From the NCBI RefSeq assembly GCF_001571225.1, contig NZ_BCTJ01000015.1, forward strand, positions 1-64,000: a stretch of DNA of 64,000 nt, given 5' to 3'. Every line of letters begins with the position of its first letter. Position 1 is the first letter of the stretch. Below the pieces are notes generated by a model, which did no database searches, was not told the origin of the DNA, and worked only from the letters and a program-made list of their open reading frames with translations. Shown here one piece after another: positions 1-10,886 of this stretch. The DNA is from Hydrogenophaga palleronii NBRC 102513. GTDB taxonomy: Bacteria > Pseudomonadota > Gammaproteobacteria > Burkholderiales > Burkholderiaceae_C. The translations under genes and the position numbers were made by a program.

Positions 1-100
1 AGGGGGAACGACACCTGGGGCCGGCGGAGCCGGACCCTCGGTGTCCCTGGATTGGGCGTGTCTGTGTTCGCAGGGTGTCTTTTTCTCTCGTTGAGGTTTT
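1..100. other. Upstream noncoding DNA with a dispersed GC-rich repeat
   Basis: No gene is seen. Bases about 9-50 match the dispersed intergenic repeat of this window: GACACC, a GCCGGC-type hairpin, then GGACCCTCGGTGTCCCTGGA. Almost the same text occurs on the minus strand near 15915-15965. GAGG at about 92-95 is a plausible ribosome binding site for the gene starting at 101. Confidence 0.6.
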
Positions 101-1141
101 ATGGACTTTTCTATTGCCAGCATTCTTGCGCTGGACGGCTTGACCAACGGCGCGGTGTACGCGCTCCTGGGTCTGGCCATCGTCCTGGTGTTCACCGTCA
201 CCCGGATCATCTTCATTCCCCAGGGTGAATTCGTCGCGTATGGCGCGCTCACCCTGGCCATCTTCCAGACCGGCAAGGTGCCCGGCACCGTGTGGCTGCT
301 GTTGCTGCTCGCCGGCGTGGCCGCGCTCATGGATCTGTTCGAGCGCTGGCAGCACCACCGCAATGCGCTGATCGCCATCAAGGCGGCGGGCCGCACGCTG
401 ATCCTGCCGGTGGCCATCTCGGTCGTCGCCATCTGGGCCGCGCCGCAGCAGTTCCCGCTGTGGGTGCAGGCCGTGCTCAGCGTCGCCGTGGTCACGGTGT
501 ACGGCCCGCTGGTGTACCGCGTGGCCTACCAGTCGCTGGAAAGCTCCACGCCGCTGGTGCTGTTGATCGTCTCGGTCGGTGTGCACTTCGCCATGACCGG
601 CCTGGGCCTGCTGTTCTTCGGCGCCGAGGGTTTCCGCAACCCGGCGTTCTGGGACACGCGCTTCAACATCGGCCCGGTCATGCTGTCGGGCCAGGCGATC
701 ATCACCTTCGCCGCCACGGTGGCGCTCATCGTCATGCTCTGGCTCTACTTCGAGCGCTCGCTGCGTGGCAAGGCGCTGCGCGCCATCGCGGTCAACCGCA
801 CCGGCGCGCGTCTGATGGGCATCTCCTCGCAGGCCTCGGGCCAGCTGACCATGACCATGGCCGCCTTCATCGGCGCGCTCTCGGGCCTGCTGATCGGCCC
901 GACCACCACGGTGTTCTACGACTCGGGTTTCCTGATCGGCCTCAAGGGCTTCGTGGCCGCCGTGGCCGCCGGTCTCGCCAGTTACCCCGGTGCGCTGGCG
1001 GCCGCCCTCGGCGTCGGCGTGATCGAAGCCTTCGGCTCGTTCTGGGCCAGCTCCTTCAAGGAAGTGATCGTCTTCACCCTGGTCCTCCCCGTCCTGCTGT
1101 TCCGCTCGCTGCGCAGCAAACACTCCGACGAGGACCACTGA
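101..1141 (+). CDS. livH: Branched-chain-type ABC importer permease LivH
   Basis: Inner-membrane permease of a hydrophobic-amino-acid-type ABC importer (LivH family). The 346-residue protein is hydrophobic almost throughout, with the early [18 protein letters not shown] segment and the later [10 protein letters not shown] and [20 protein letters not shown] stretches typical of LivH, which lines the substrate path with LivM. It is somewhat longer than a usual LivH (about 290-310). ATG at 101 follows GAGG. It leads an operon with fused LivM-LivG, LivF and an acyl-CoA dehydrogenase. The periplasmic binding protein is not in the window and may lie upstream. The substrate is unknown: the dehydrogenase neighbour suggests an organic acid or aromatic acid rather than leucine (inference). 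Confidence 0.9.
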   Translation: MDFSIASILALDGLTNGAVYALLGLAIVLVFTVTRIIFIPQGEFVAYGALTLAIFQTGKVPGTVWLLLLLAGVAALMDLFERWQHHRNALIAIKAAGRTLILPVAISVVAIWAAPQQFPLWVQAVLSVAVVTVYGPLVYRVAYQSLESSTPLVLLIVSVGVHFAMTGLGLLFFGAEGFRNPAFWDTRFNIGPVMLSGQAIITFAATVALIVMLWLYFERSLRGKALRAIAVNRTGARLMGISSQASGQLTMTMAAFIGALSGLLIGPTTTVFYDSGFLIGLKGFVAAVAAGLASYPGALAAALGVGVIEAFGSFWASSFKEVIVFTLVLPVLLFRSLRSKHSDEDH

Positions 1142-1280
1142 ATGAAGCCCGTCCCGAAGCGCCTTCGGCAATTCTCCACGCGAGGCCACACCGGCGGCCT
1201 GGCCCAGCCAGTGCCGCGGTGTTCCGGAATGGCGTTGTCTCACACGCTGCATTCGGTGCTCAGCCAGACAGATACATCCC
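1142..1280. repeat. Intergenic spacer with degenerate dispersed repeat
   Basis: The 139-bp gap between livH and livMG holds no credible gene. Bases about 1183-1250 (CACACCGGCGGCC, then GCCGCGGTGTTCCGGAATGG) resemble the right half of the repeat better preserved at 26020-26070 (CCGCGGTGTTTCTGGATCA). It is a weak copy. Confidence 0.4.
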
Positions 1281-3050
1281 ATGCTTAAAAAACAAAACCT
1301 CGGCCTGCTGATCCTGGCCCTTGCGATCCCCTTGCTCGCGGCGGCGCCGCTGCCCGACTTCTGGATCACCCAGCTCAACTACATCGGCATCTACAGCATG
1401 ACGGTGCTCGGCCTGGTGCTGCTCACCGGCGTGGGGGGCCTCACCTCCTTCGGCCAGGCGGCCTTCGTCGGCATCGGCGCCTACACCACCGCCTGGCTCA
1501 CGCTCAACACCGGCATGTCGCCCTGGATCACGCTGTTCATCGGCATGGCGCTGACCGCCGGCAGCGCGCTCATCATCGGCCTGATCACGCTGCGCATGTC
1601 GGGCCACTACCTGCCGCTGGCCACCATCGCCTGGGGCCTGTCGCTCTACTACACCATGGGCAACCTCGAAGGCCTGGGCAAGTACGACGGCCTGCTCGGC
1701 ATCAAGAGCCTGTCCATCGGTGACTTCGACATCGGCCAGGGCCGCTCGTTCTTCGTGCTCACCTGGTTCATCCTGCTGGCCTTCGTTGCCGCGCTGCTGC
1801 ACCTGCTCGACTCGCGCGCCGGCCGTGCCATGCGCTCGCTCAAGAACGGTTCGCAGATGGCCGAGGCGATGGGCATCAACACCTTCCGCTACAAGGTCAC
1901 CATGTTCGTGCTGGCGGCGCTGTTCGCCTCCGTCGCAGGCTGGCTGCTGGCGCACTTCCAGCGCACGGTGAACCCCTCGGCCTTCGGCCTGAAGATGGGC
2001 ATCGAGTACCTGTTCATGGCGGTGATCGGTGGCGTCGGCCACGTCTGGGGCGCCATTGTCGGCGCCGGCCTGATCCGCGTGCTGGAAGACCAGCTGCAAG
2101 TGCTGCTGCCCAAGCTGATCGGCACCAGCGGCAGCTACGAGGTGATCGTCTTCGGCATTGCGCTGGTGGTGGTGCTCAAGTACCTGCCCGATGGCCTTTG
2201 GTCCGTGGTTGGCAAACGCAAGGCACCCACGCCGCGCACGATGGACTGGCAGAACGCCGCCGCCCTGCCCGAGCGCGCCAAGCCCGCCACCGGCGAGCTG
2301 GTGCTCGACGTGAGGAAGGCGCGCATGCAGTTCGGTGGCCTGGTGGCGGTGAACGACATCAGCTTCCAGATCCACGCCGGCCAGATCGTCGGCCTGATCG
2401 GCCCCAACGGCGCCGGCAAGTCCACCACCTTCAACCTGATCACCGGCGTGCTGCCGGCCACCGCCGGCGAAGTGCAGTTCCAGGGCGGCAACGTCATCGG
2501 CAAGCCTTCGCGTGCCATCGCACAGCTGGGCATGGCCCGCACCTTCCAGCACGTGAAGATGATCCCCGACATGACGGTGCTGGAGAACGTGGCGCTGGGC
2601 GCGCACACGCGTGGCAGCAAGGGCGTGTTGCCCGCCATGCTGCGCACCAACCGCGCCGAAGAACGCCAGCTGTTCCGTGAAGCGCAGCGCCAGCTGGAGC
2701 GCATCGGCATGGGCGAGTACCTGCACGAACAGGCAGGCAACCTGGCCATGGGCCCGCAGCGCCTGATGGAGATCGCGCGCGCCCTTTGCGCCGACCCGAC
2801 GCTGCTGCTGCTCGACGAGCCCGCCGCCGGCCTGCGCCACAAGGAAAAGCAGGCCCTGGCCGGCGTGCTGCGCCAGCTCAAGGCCGAAGGCATGAGCATC
2901 CTGCTGGTGGAGCACGACATGGATCTGGTGATGCAGATCTGCGACCACCTGGTGGTGATGGAATTCGGCACCCTGCTCACGCAAGGCCCGCCGGAACAGG
3001 TGCAGCAAGACCCGAAGGTGCGCGCTGCCTACCTCGGAACGGAACACTGA
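1281..3050 (+). CDS. Fused LivM permease-LivG ATPase of branched-chain-type ABC importer
   Basis: A single 589-residue chain joins the second permease and the first ATPase of the importer. Residues about 1-300 are LivM-like, with many membrane segments and the LTGVGGLTSFGQAAFVGIGA signature. After a linker, residues about 338-589 form an ABC ATPase: Walker [10 protein letters not shown], a divergent signature (LAMGPQRLMEIARA where LivG proteins usually have LSYGQQ), Walker B LLLLDEP and a LivG-type C-terminus (LVEHDMDLVM). It would pair with LivH in the membrane and LivF in the cytoplasm. The fusion is in frame with no sign of a sequencing artefact. Fusions of this kind are known in Burkholderiales. 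Confidence 0.9.
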   Translation: MLKKQNLGLLILALAIPLLAAAPLPDFWITQLNYIGIYSMTVLGLVLLTGVGGLTSFGQAAFVGIGAYTTAWLTLNTGMSPWITLFIGMALTAGSALIIGLITLRMSGHYLPLATIAWGLSLYYTMGNLEGLGKYDGLLGIKSLSIGDFDIGQGRSFFVLTWFILLAFVAALLHLLDSRAGRAMRSLKNGSQMAEAMGINTFRYKVTMFVLAALFASVAGWLLAHFQRTVNPSAFGLKMGIEYLFMAVIGGVGHVWGAIVGAGLIRVLEDQLQVLLPKLIGTSGSYEVIVFGIALVVVLKYLPDGLWSVVGKRKAPTPRTMDWQNAAALPERAKPATGELVLDVRKARMQFGGLVAVNDISFQIHAGQIVGLIGPNGAGKSTTFNLITGVLPATAGEVQFQGGNVIGKPSRAIAQLGMARTFQHVKMIPDMTVLENVALGAHTRGSKGVLPAMLRTNRAEERQLFREAQRQLERIGMGEYLHEQAGNLAMGPQRLMEIARALCADPTLLLLDEPAAGLRHKEKQALAGVLRQLKAEGMSILLVEHDMDLVMQICDHLVVMEFGTLLTQGPPEQVQQDPKVRAAYLGTEH

Positions 3051-3054
3051 GGCC

Positions 3055-3185
3055 ATGCACACCCCCTGCGTCGCCTTCGGCGCCTTCTCCCTAGCGGGGG
3101 ACAGCGCCTGCGGCCCGGCCAAGCCGGTTCCGCGGCACTTCTGGAACAGATCTTTTCACTCGTCGCATCTCGCGATGACCGTCGG
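3055..3185. repeat. Dispersed intergenic repeat copy
   Basis: The spacer between livMG and livF carries a clear repeat copy: CCCCCTGCGTCGCCTTCGGC, then GCGGCCCGGCCAAGCCGG, TTCCGCGGCACTTCTGGA and TTTTCACTCGTCGCATCTC. Similar blocks in the same order occur at 25861-26098 and partly at 33634-33770. No gene is present. Confidence 0.65.
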
Positions 3186-3194
3186 AACTTCGAT

Positions 3195-3935
3195 ATGAGC
3201 AACCCCATTCTTCAGGTCAAAGGCCTGCGCGCCGGTTACGGCCGCGCCGAGGTGCTGCACGGCATCGACCTCCAGGCCCAGCCCGGCGGCGTGATCACCG
3301 TCATCGGCCCCAACGGCGCCGGCAAGTCCACCCTGCTCAACACCCTCATGGGCATCCTGCCCGGCCAGGGCACGATCGAGTTCCGTGGCCAGGACATCTC
3401 CACCCTCACGCTGGAAGAACGCGTGATGAACGGCATGGCCCTGGTGCCCGAAAAGCGCGAGCTGTTCGGCACCATGGCGGTGGAAGACAACCTGCTGCTC
3501 GGCGGTTTCCGCCAGATGCGGCTGGGCAACGCCAAATGGCGCAGCCGCATCGACGACGTCTACAGCATCTTCCCGCGCCTGCAGGAACGCCGCGAACAGC
3601 TCGCGGGCACGCTCTCGGGCGGCGAGCGCCAGATGCTGGCCGTGGGCCGCGCGCTCATGTCGGCCCCCGACCTGCTCATGCTCGACGAACCCAGCCTGGG
3701 CCTGGCACCGCTGATCGTGAAGGAGATCTTCTCCATCATCGAACGCCTGCGCCAGACCGGCGTGACCATCGTGCTGGTGGAGCAGAACGCGCGCGCCGCG
3801 TTGCAGGTGGCCGACCATGGCTACGTGCTGGAAATGGGCGAGCTCAGCGCCCAGGGCCCGGCCAGCGAACTCGCCAGCGATCCACGCGTGATCGAGACCT
3901 ACCTGGGCACCGCCCGCAAAACCAGCACCGCATGA
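3195..3935 (+). CDS. livF: Branched-chain-type ABC importer ATPase LivF
   Basis: Second ATPase of the importer; it forms a heterodimer with the LivG half of the fused protein and drives transport. The 246 residues are normal for LivF. Walker A is [11 protein letters not shown] (about residues 39-49), the signature is [15 protein letters not shown], Walker B is [11 protein letters not shown], and [13 protein letters not shown] is the usual LivF H-loop region, in which Gln-Asn follow VE. The stop overlaps the next start (ATGA at 3932-3935), so the dehydrogenase is translationally coupled to the transporter. Confidence 0.92.
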   Translation: MSNPILQVKGLRAGYGRAEVLHGIDLQAQPGGVITVIGPNGAGKSTLLNTLMGILPGQGTIEFRGQDISTLTLEERVMNGMALVPEKRELFGTMAVEDNLLLGGFRQMRLGNAKWRSRIDDVYSIFPRLQERREQLAGTLSGGERQMLAVGRALMSAPDLLMLDEPSLGLAPLIVKEIFSIIERLRQTGVTIVLVEQNARAALQVADHGYVLEMGELSAQGPASELASDPRVIETYLGTARKTSTA

Positions 3936-5629
3936 ACGCGTACCAACCCCATGCGGCCGAACATACCTTCGTGCTGTTCGATGTCCTGCGCGCGCACGAA
4001 CAACTGGCCGAACTGCCGGCGATGGCCGAACACGCGGACACCGCCCTGCTCACGCAAGTGATCGAAGAAGCCGGCAAGTTCGTCGGCGAGGTGGTCGCAC
4101 CGCTGAACCGCGAGGGCGACGAAGTCGGTGCGCAATGGCGCAACGGGGCCGTCACCATGCCGCCGGGTTTCCGCGATGCCTACCAGGCCTTCTGGCAAGC
4201 CGGCTGGCCCTCGCTGGCCAGTGCCACCGAAGACGGCGGCCAGGGCCTGCCCTGCGTGCTGGAAGCGGTGCTGCACGAGATGCTCAACGCCGCCAACCAC
4301 GGCTGGACCATGGCACCGGGCCTGCTGCACGGTGCCTACGAATGCATTCGCCACCACGGTTCGGACGCACTCAAGGCGCGTTACCTCGACAAGCTCGCCA
4401 GCGGCGAATGGCTGGCCACCATGTGCCTGACCGAACCGCACGCCGGCAGCGACCTGGGCCTGGCGAGCACCCGCGCCCTGCCCCTGCCCGACGGGCACTA
4501 CGCACTCAGCGGCACCAAGATCTTCATCTCGGGCGGTGACCACGACCTCAGCGACAACATCGTGCACCTGGTGCTGGCGCGCCTGCCCGACGCACCGCCC
4601 GGCCCCAAGGGCCTGTCGCTGTTCGTCGTGCCCAAGTTCGAAGCCGATGGCAGCCGCAGCGCGGTGCACTGCGAACGCATCGAAGAAAAGATGGGCCTGC
4701 ACGGCAGCCCGACCTGCGTGATGCGCTTCGACGCAGCCCGCGCCGCGATCATCGGCGAGCCCGGCAAGGGCCTCAACGCCATGTTCGTGATGATGAACTC
4801 GGCACGCCTGCTGGTGGGCCTGCAGGGCGTGGGCCTGCTCGACGCCGCCTGGCAGAAGGCCAGCGCCTACGCGCAGGAGCGCCGCCAGATGCGCGCCCCC
4901 GGCACCAGCAGCAAGGTGGGCGAGGCGGACCTGATCGCCCTGCACCCGGCGATGCAGCGCATCCTCGGCACCCAGCGCGCCTGGATCGACGCCGGGCGCG
5001 TGATCGCCTACCGCACCGCGCTCGAACTCGACATCCAGAAACACCACCCCGATGCGGCACGGCGCGACGCCGCGGCGCGCTGGTGCAGCCTGGTCACGCC
5101 GGTGCTCAAGTCGGCCTGGACCGAACAGGCCTTCAGCGGCGCCAGCGCCTGCCTGCAGGTGTTCGGCGGCCACGGTTATGTGCGCGAATGGGGCATCGAG
5201 CAACACGTGCGCGACGCGCGCGTGTCGATGATCTACGAGGGCACGAACGAAATCCAGGCCATCGACCTGCTGGTGCGCAAGACCCTGCCCGACGGCGCAG
5301 CCTCCCTGCGCGCGCTGCTGGCCGAGCTGGCCGAGGACAGCGCCGACCCACGCGCCCGCGCGGCCCTGGAGCGCTTCGAGCACTTCGTGCGGCACGCCGT
5401 GGTGGCCGCGACTACCCCCCAGGGCACTGCATCGGTTGATCGCCCATACTGGCTCGCCGACGATTTCCTGCGCGCGCTGGCGCTGCTGCTCATGGCCTGG
5501 GCGTGGTCGCGCATCGCGGCCGCAGAGAGCGGTGGCAAGCCGTCGGCCGGGGCCGCCTTCTGGCGCTGGGTCTGGCCGGAATTCGAGATGCGCATGACAC
5601 TCATGGACAACACACTGGCTGAGGCCTGA
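3932..5629 (+). CDS. Acyl-CoA dehydrogenase family flavoprotein
   Basis: FAD enzyme that probably oxidises an acyl-CoA at the alpha-beta bond and passes electrons to electron-transfer flavoprotein. The 565 residues match the large acyl-CoA dehydrogenases with an extra N-terminal and C-terminal segment. Visible signatures are [13 protein letters not shown] (FAD and substrate contact), [29 protein letters not shown] and [13 protein letters not shown], whose Glu is at the usual catalytic-base position. ATG at 3932 overlaps the livF stop; the longer open frame upstream lies over livF and is not coding. The coupling suggests that the imported acid, once activated to CoA (ligase not seen here), is the substrate (inference). 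Confidence 0.88.
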   Translation: MNAYQPHAAEHTFVLFDVLRAHEQLAELPAMAEHADTALLTQVIEEAGKFVGEVVAPLNREGDEVGAQWRNGAVTMPPGFRDAYQAFWQAGWPSLASATEDGGQGLPCVLEAVLHEMLNAANHGWTMAPGLLHGAYECIRHHGSDALKARYLDKLASGEWLATMCLTEPHAGSDLGLASTRALPLPDGHYALSGTKIFISGGDHDLSDNIVHLVLARLPDAPPGPKGLSLFVVPKFEADGSRSAVHCERIEEKMGLHGSPTCVMRFDAARAAIIGEPGKGLNAMFVMMNSARLLVGLQGVGLLDAAWQKASAYAQERRQMRAPGTSSKVGEADLIALHPAMQRILGTQRAWIDAGRVIAYRTALELDIQKHHPDAARRDAAARWCSLVTPVLKSAWTEQAFSGASACLQVFGGHGYVREWGIEQHVRDARVSMIYEGTNEIQAIDLLVRKTLPDGAASLRALLAELAEDSADPRARAALERFEHFVRHAVVAATTPQGTASVDRPYWLADDFLRALALLLMAWAWSRIAAAESGGKPSAGAAFWRWVWPEFEMRMTLMDNTLAEA

Positions 5630-5653
5630 ACAGCCCGTCTACCCCACACGACC

Positions 5654-6187
5654 ATGGCCGACAACTCCACCGCCAACACCCTGCGCCGCACCGGGCCGCC
5701 GCGCAAGACCATCAGCGCATCGCGGGCGGCGGCCAGCGCCGATACGGCGGGTACGGTGGGTACGATCGACACCGCCTACCTGCAAACCCTGCTGGGCTAC
5801 AACGCGCGCCGCGCTGCGCTGACGGTGATCTCGGTCTTCCTGCGCCGCATGGAGCCCTACGACCTGCGCCCGGTCGACTTCTCGGTGCTGTCGGTGGTGG
5901 CACACAACCCAGGCGTGACCTCGCGCCAGATCTGCAACACGCTCGACATCCTGCCGCCCAACCTGGTGGGCATGATCAAGAGTCTGCAGAAGCGCGGCCT
6001 GATCGCGCGCCTGCCGCACCCCACCGACCGGCGCGCCCAGGGCCTGCACCTCACCGAGCCCGGCCTGCAGCTCTACACCGAGGCCCAGGCCACCGCGACC
6101 GGACTGGAGCAAGCCGTGACCGACCGCATCACGCCCGCCGAACTGCAGACGCTGAACGAATTGCTGCGAAAGGTATACGCCAGGTAG
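5654..6187 (+). CDS. MarR-family transcriptional regulator
   Basis: DNA-binding repressor of the MarR family, 177 residues. An unstructured N-terminus of about 40 residues (Ala, Thr, Arg rich) precedes a winged helix: FSVLSVVAHNPGVTSRQICN and LPPNLVGMIKSLQKRGLI form the helix-turn-helix, and LPHPTDRRAQGLHLTEPG is the wing with the typical DRR. It lies 24 bp after the acyl-CoA dehydrogenase on the same strand and probably controls the transporter-dehydrogenase operon in response to its ligand, perhaps an acyl-CoA or aromatic acid (inference). Confidence 0.88.
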   Translation: MADNSTANTLRRTGPPRKTISASRAAASADTAGTVGTIDTAYLQTLLGYNARRAALTVISVFLRRMEPYDLRPVDFSVLSVVAHNPGVTSRQICNTLDILPPNLVGMIKSLQKRGLIARLPHPTDRRAQGLHLTEPGLQLYTEAQATATGLEQAVTDRITPAELQTLNELLRKVYAR

Positions 6188-6352
6188 TACCTGGCGACCT
6201 CTGCGGACAATCCGGGTAAATCCTAGGCATTGTCTTTACGCCACAGTGTGGTGTCGTTCACAGCTACTAAAGCGCTAGCGTCGTCTTTCCGGCCATTTCC
6301 TGCCTATAGTGGAGCCACCCGCCACGAACGGGTCGCACAAGGAGATTGCGCT
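6188..6352. promoter_or_regulatory. Promoter region of the small winged-helix regulator
   Basis: The spacer contains a perfect inverted repeat CCACA-G-TGTGG at 6241-6251, a possible operator, and a good -10-like box TATAGT at 6305-6310 with no convincing -35. AAGGAG at 6339-6344 is the ribosome binding site that decides the ATG at 6353. Confidence 0.4.
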
Positions 6353-6697
6353 ATGAGTGCCAAGGACAAAATTGCCGTGATGAAGCTGTTCGATCTGCTC
6401 GAATCGCGTTATGCCATGCGCATCATCTGGGCCTTGAGCGATGGACACCCACAAACCTTCCGCCTGCTGCAGGACAGCGTGGGTGGCGTCACGCCCAACA
6501 CCCTGAACACCCGCATCAAGCAATTGCGCGCGGCCCACCTGGTGGACCATGCCGGTCACGGCTACCGCCTCACCACCCAGGGCAGCGAGCTGGCGCGCCG
6601 GCTGACCGAGGTGCAGGCCTTCGCCGGCAAGTGGTCGCAGCAGCAGGCCCGCCTGGCCGCGGCCGCCACGCCACCGTCCGGCAACGGCGCACCGTAA
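6353..6697 (+). CDS. HxlR-like winged-helix transcriptional regulator
   Basis: Small DNA-binding protein of 114 residues with the fold of the HxlR/MarR group. LLESRYAMRIIWALSDG, TFRLLQDSVGGVTPNTLNTR and IKQLRAAHLVDHAGHGYRLT match the recognition-helix and wing pattern of HxlR proteins, which usually act as autoregulated dimers. ATG at 6353 is chosen because AAGGAG lies 8 bases upstream; an in-frame extension to 6230 would read through the promoter-like DNA. No effector or target gene is obvious. The CCACAGTGTGG palindrome upstream could be its own operator (inference). Confidence 0.75.
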   Translation: MSAKDKIAVMKLFDLLESRYAMRIIWALSDGHPQTFRLLQDSVGGVTPNTLNTRIKQLRAAHLVDHAGHGYRLTTQGSELARRLTEVQAFAGKWSQQQARLAAAATPPSGNGAP

Positions 6698-7008
6698 CGG
6701 CTGGCGCCATCCCGCTCCATCGGACTGCGGCCCCTCGGCGGCCCGTCAACGGCCGCCCGCACGCCGCGACTTAGAATCCTGCCCCAGGCACACCGAGAGG
6801 CCGCGCAGCACGACGTCTGCGCCGACCGGACCGGGCACCCGCGGGACCATGGCGCCAAGCATTTCCCCGGCGCTGCCTGCAAAAAGGGGCCTATTTGCCC
6901 CTTCGGCTGGCGAAAAGGCCGCCACACCCCTTGAATCCGGCCGGACTGGCCTCAACTCACGCGCACGGCCTGCCGGGCCATTGAATTCACGTCTTTGACT
7001 ATTTACAC
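6698..7008. other. Noncoding region upstream of grpE
   Basis: This 311-bp stretch has no credible gene. It contains a hairpin AAGGGGC-CTATTT-GCCCCTT at 6884-6903. Read on the minus strand, the hairpin is followed by a run of T and would look like a terminator, although no minus-strand gene ends here. A heat-shock promoter candidate follows at 6930-6957. A -10-like TAGAAT is at 6772-6777 without a clear -35. Confidence 0.5.
6930..6957 (+). promoter_or_regulatory. Candidate sigma-32 heat-shock promoter for grpE
   Basis: CTTGAA at 6930-6935, a 14-bp spacer, then CCTCAACT at 6950-6957. The known sigma-32 consensus is CTTGAA, 13-15 bp, CCCCATNT; the -35 matches fully and the -10 in part. It lies about 50 bp before grpE, as expected for heat-shock control. 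Confidence 0.5.
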
Positions 7009-7575
7009 ATGAGCCAGACACCACACAACGCCCCCGCCGCCCAGCCCCAACAGGATGTTCCCGTGAGCCCCGAAGAGGCGCTTGCTGCCGAAGCCGCCAA
7101 CGAGGCCGATGCCCTGTCCGCCCTCACCCAGGAGCTGGCCACGCTCAAGGCCCAGAACGTTGACCTCGCCGATCAGTTCCTGCGCGCCAAGGCCGAAGCC
7201 GAAAACGCCCGCCGCCGCGCCGAGGAAGAAGTGAGCAAGGCCCGCAAGTTCGCGGTGGAGAGTTTTGCCGAAAGCCTGCTGGCCGTGGCCGACAGCCTGG
7301 AGGCCGGCCTGGCCGTCCAGGAAGCCACGAGCGCCCAATTGCGCGAAGGCTCGGAGGCCACGCTCAAGCAGCTCAAGAGCGCGCTGGAGCGCCACAAGGT
7401 GCTGGAGATCAACCCCATCGGTGCCGCAAAGTTCGACCCCCACCAGCACCAGGCGATCAGCATGGTGCCGGCCGACCAGGAAGCCAACACCGTGGTGACG
7501 GTGCTGCAGAAGGGTTACCTCATCGCCGACCGCATCCTGCGCCCGGCCCTGGTGACGGTGGCTGCACCCAAATGA
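7009..7575 (+). CDS. grpE: Nucleotide exchange factor GrpE
   Basis: Cochaperone that releases ADP from DnaK so that it can rebind ATP. The 188 residues have an acidic, flexible N-terminus, a long helix ([20 protein letters not shown] and [20 protein letters not shown]) forming the coiled-coil dimer stalk, and the C-terminal beta domain with [24 protein letters not shown], close to the GrpE signature. It stands first in grpE-dnaK-dnaJ, 89 bp before dnaK, behind a sigma-32-like promoter. There is no strong ribosome binding site before ATG 7009. Confidence 0.96.
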   Translation: MSQTPHNAPAAQPQQDVPVSPEEALAAEAANEADALSALTQELATLKAQNVDLADQFLRAKAEAENARRRAEEEVSKARKFAVESFAESLLAVADSLEAGLAVQEATSAQLREGSEATLKQLKSALERHKVLEINPIGAAKFDPHQHQAISMVPADQEANTVVTVLQKGYLIADRILRPALVTVAAPK

Positions 7576-7587
7576 GCACCCTGCGGT

Positions 7588-7616
7588 CTTGAAATACCCA
7601 CCGCTTATCCACACCT
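7588..7616 (+). promoter_or_regulatory. Candidate sigma-32 promoter for dnaK
   Basis: CTTGAA at 7588-7593, a 15-bp spacer and CCACACCT at 7609-7616 match the sigma-32 pattern in the -35 and partly in the -10. It starts 12 bp after grpE and 77 bp before dnaK, so dnaK could be raised above grpE during heat shock. Confidence 0.5.
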
Positions 7617-7664
7617 TCCCCACATCGTTTTTCACAATTTCATTTTTCGCATCGGAGCAACAAC

Positions 7665-9605
<1,941 letters not shown>

Positions 9606-9630
9606 TCGGGGCCCGCGTCCCACCCTCATT

Positions 9631-9658
9631 CGCCGCGTCCGGGCAACCAGACGCGGCG
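9631..9658 (+). terminator. Hairpin between dnaK and dnaJ
   Basis: Perfect 9-bp stem CGCCGCGTC / GACGCGGCG with a 10-base loop, followed by GTTTGTG. The T run is weak, so it may attenuate rather than end transcription into dnaJ, or protect the dnaK message 3' end. Confidence 0.5.
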
Positions 9659-9687
9659 TTTGTGCTTGAAACAAAACGCAGAAGACC

Positions 9688-10824
9688 ATGGCTAAACGCG
9701 ATTTTTACGAAGTGCTGGGCGTGCCCAAGAACGCCGGAGACGACGAGATCAAGAAGGCGTACCGCAAGCTGGCGATGAAGCACCACCCCGACCGCAACCA
9801 GGGTGATGCGGCCAAGGCGGCCGAAGAGAAGTTCAAGGAGGCCAAAGAGGCCTACGAAATGCTGTCGGACCCGCAGAAGAAAGCGGCCTACGACCAGTAC
9901 GGCCACGCCGGCGTCGATCCGAACATGCGTGGCGGCCCCGGCGGTGCCGAAGGCTTTGGTGGTTTCTCCGAATCGTTCGGCGACATCTTTGGCGACATCT
10001 TCGGTGGCGCGCGCGGTGGCCAGCGCGGCGGCCGCCAGGTCTACCGCGGCGCCGACCTCTCCTATGCGATGGAGATCACGCTCGAAGAAGCCGCTGCCGG
10101 CAAGGAAACGCAGATCCGCATCCCGTCCTGGGACGACTGCGAGACCTGCAAGGGCACGGGCGCCAAACCCGGCACCAGCGTGAAGACCTGCAGCACCTGC
10201 CACGGCCAGGGTTCGGTGCAGATGCGCCAGGGCTTCTTCAGCGTGCAGCAGACCTGCCCGACCTGCCACGGCCAGGGCAAGATCATTCCCGAGCCCTGCA
10301 CCGTGTGCCATGGCCAGGGCAAGATCAAGAAGCAGAAGACGCTGGAGATCAAGATCCCGGCCGGCATCGACGACGGCCAGCGCATCCGCAGCACCGGCAA
10401 CGGCGAACCCGGGCAGAACGGCGGCCCGTCGGGCGACCTGTACATCGAGGTGCGGCTGCGCAAGCACGACATCTTCGAGCGCGAGGGCGACGACCTGCAC
10501 TGCCAGGTGCCGGTGAGCATGACGGTGGCCTCCCTGGGTGGCGAGATCGACGTGCCCACGCTGGCCGGCAAGGCCACCATCGACCTGCCCGAAGGCACAC
10601 AGAGCGGCAAGACCTTCCGCCTGCGCGGCAAGGGCGTCAAGGGCGTGCGCAGCAGCTACCCCGGCGACCTGTACTGCCACGTGGCGGTGGAAACGCCGAT
10701 CAAGCTCACCGAGCACCAGCGCAAGCTGCTCAAGGAGCTGGACGAGTCGTTCCGCAAGGGTGGTCACAAGCACAGCCCGAACGACAAGGGCTGGTTCGAG
10801 AAGGCCAAGTCTTTCTTCAGCTGA
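9688..10824 (+). CDS. dnaJ: Chaperone protein DnaJ (Hsp40)
   Basis: J-domain cochaperone that stimulates DnaK ATPase and delivers clients. The 378 residues show the J domain with HHPDR near residue 33, the Gly/Phe-rich region ([17 protein letters not shown]), four zinc-finger repeats ([32 protein letters not shown]) and the C-terminal substrate-binding domain. It lies 82 bp after dnaK and is probably cotranscribed in part through the hairpin at 9631-9658. A bidirectional terminator follows at 10855-10886. Confidence 0.97.
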   Translation: MAKRDFYEVLGVPKNAGDDEIKKAYRKLAMKHHPDRNQGDAAKAAEEKFKEAKEAYEMLSDPQKKAAYDQYGHAGVDPNMRGGPGGAEGFGGFSESFGDIFGDIFGGARGGQRGGRQVYRGADLSYAMEITLEEAAAGKETQIRIPSWDDCETCKGTGAKPGTSVKTCSTCHGQGSVQMRQGFFSVQQTCPTCHGQGKIIPEPCTVCHGQGKIKKQKTLEIKIPAGIDDGQRIRSTGNGEPGQNGGPSGDLYIEVRLRKHDIFEREGDDLHCQVPVSMTVASLGGEIDVPTLAGKATIDLPEGTQSGKTFRLRGKGVKGVRSSYPGDLYCHVAVETPIKLTEHQRKLLKELDESFRKGGHKHSPNDKGWFEKAKSFFS

Positions 10825-10854
10825 AGCCGGTTGAACACGCCAGGCATGGCGCAC

Positions 10855-10886
10855 AAAAAAAGCGACGCTGCGGCGTCGCTTTTTTC
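10855..10886. terminator. Bidirectional terminator after dnaJ
   Basis: A-rich flank, perfect stem AGCGACGC / GCGTCGCT (10861-10868 and 10873-10880) with a 4-base loop, then a T run. Symmetry gives U-tracts in both directions, so it can end both dnaJ and the convergent acetyltransferase gene. Confidence 0.85.

Noticed and set aside
1260-3122. A 620-codon open frame on the minus strand opposite the LivM-LivG gene
   Set aside because: It is rich in His, Gln and Arg, matches no family and mirrors the third-position GC of the real gene; a shadow frame.
3536-3931. N-terminal extension of the acyl-CoA dehydrogenase upstream of 3932
   Set aside because: The extension lies over livF and is Arg/Pro rich; the ATG at 3932 overlaps the livF stop and gives the normal family length.
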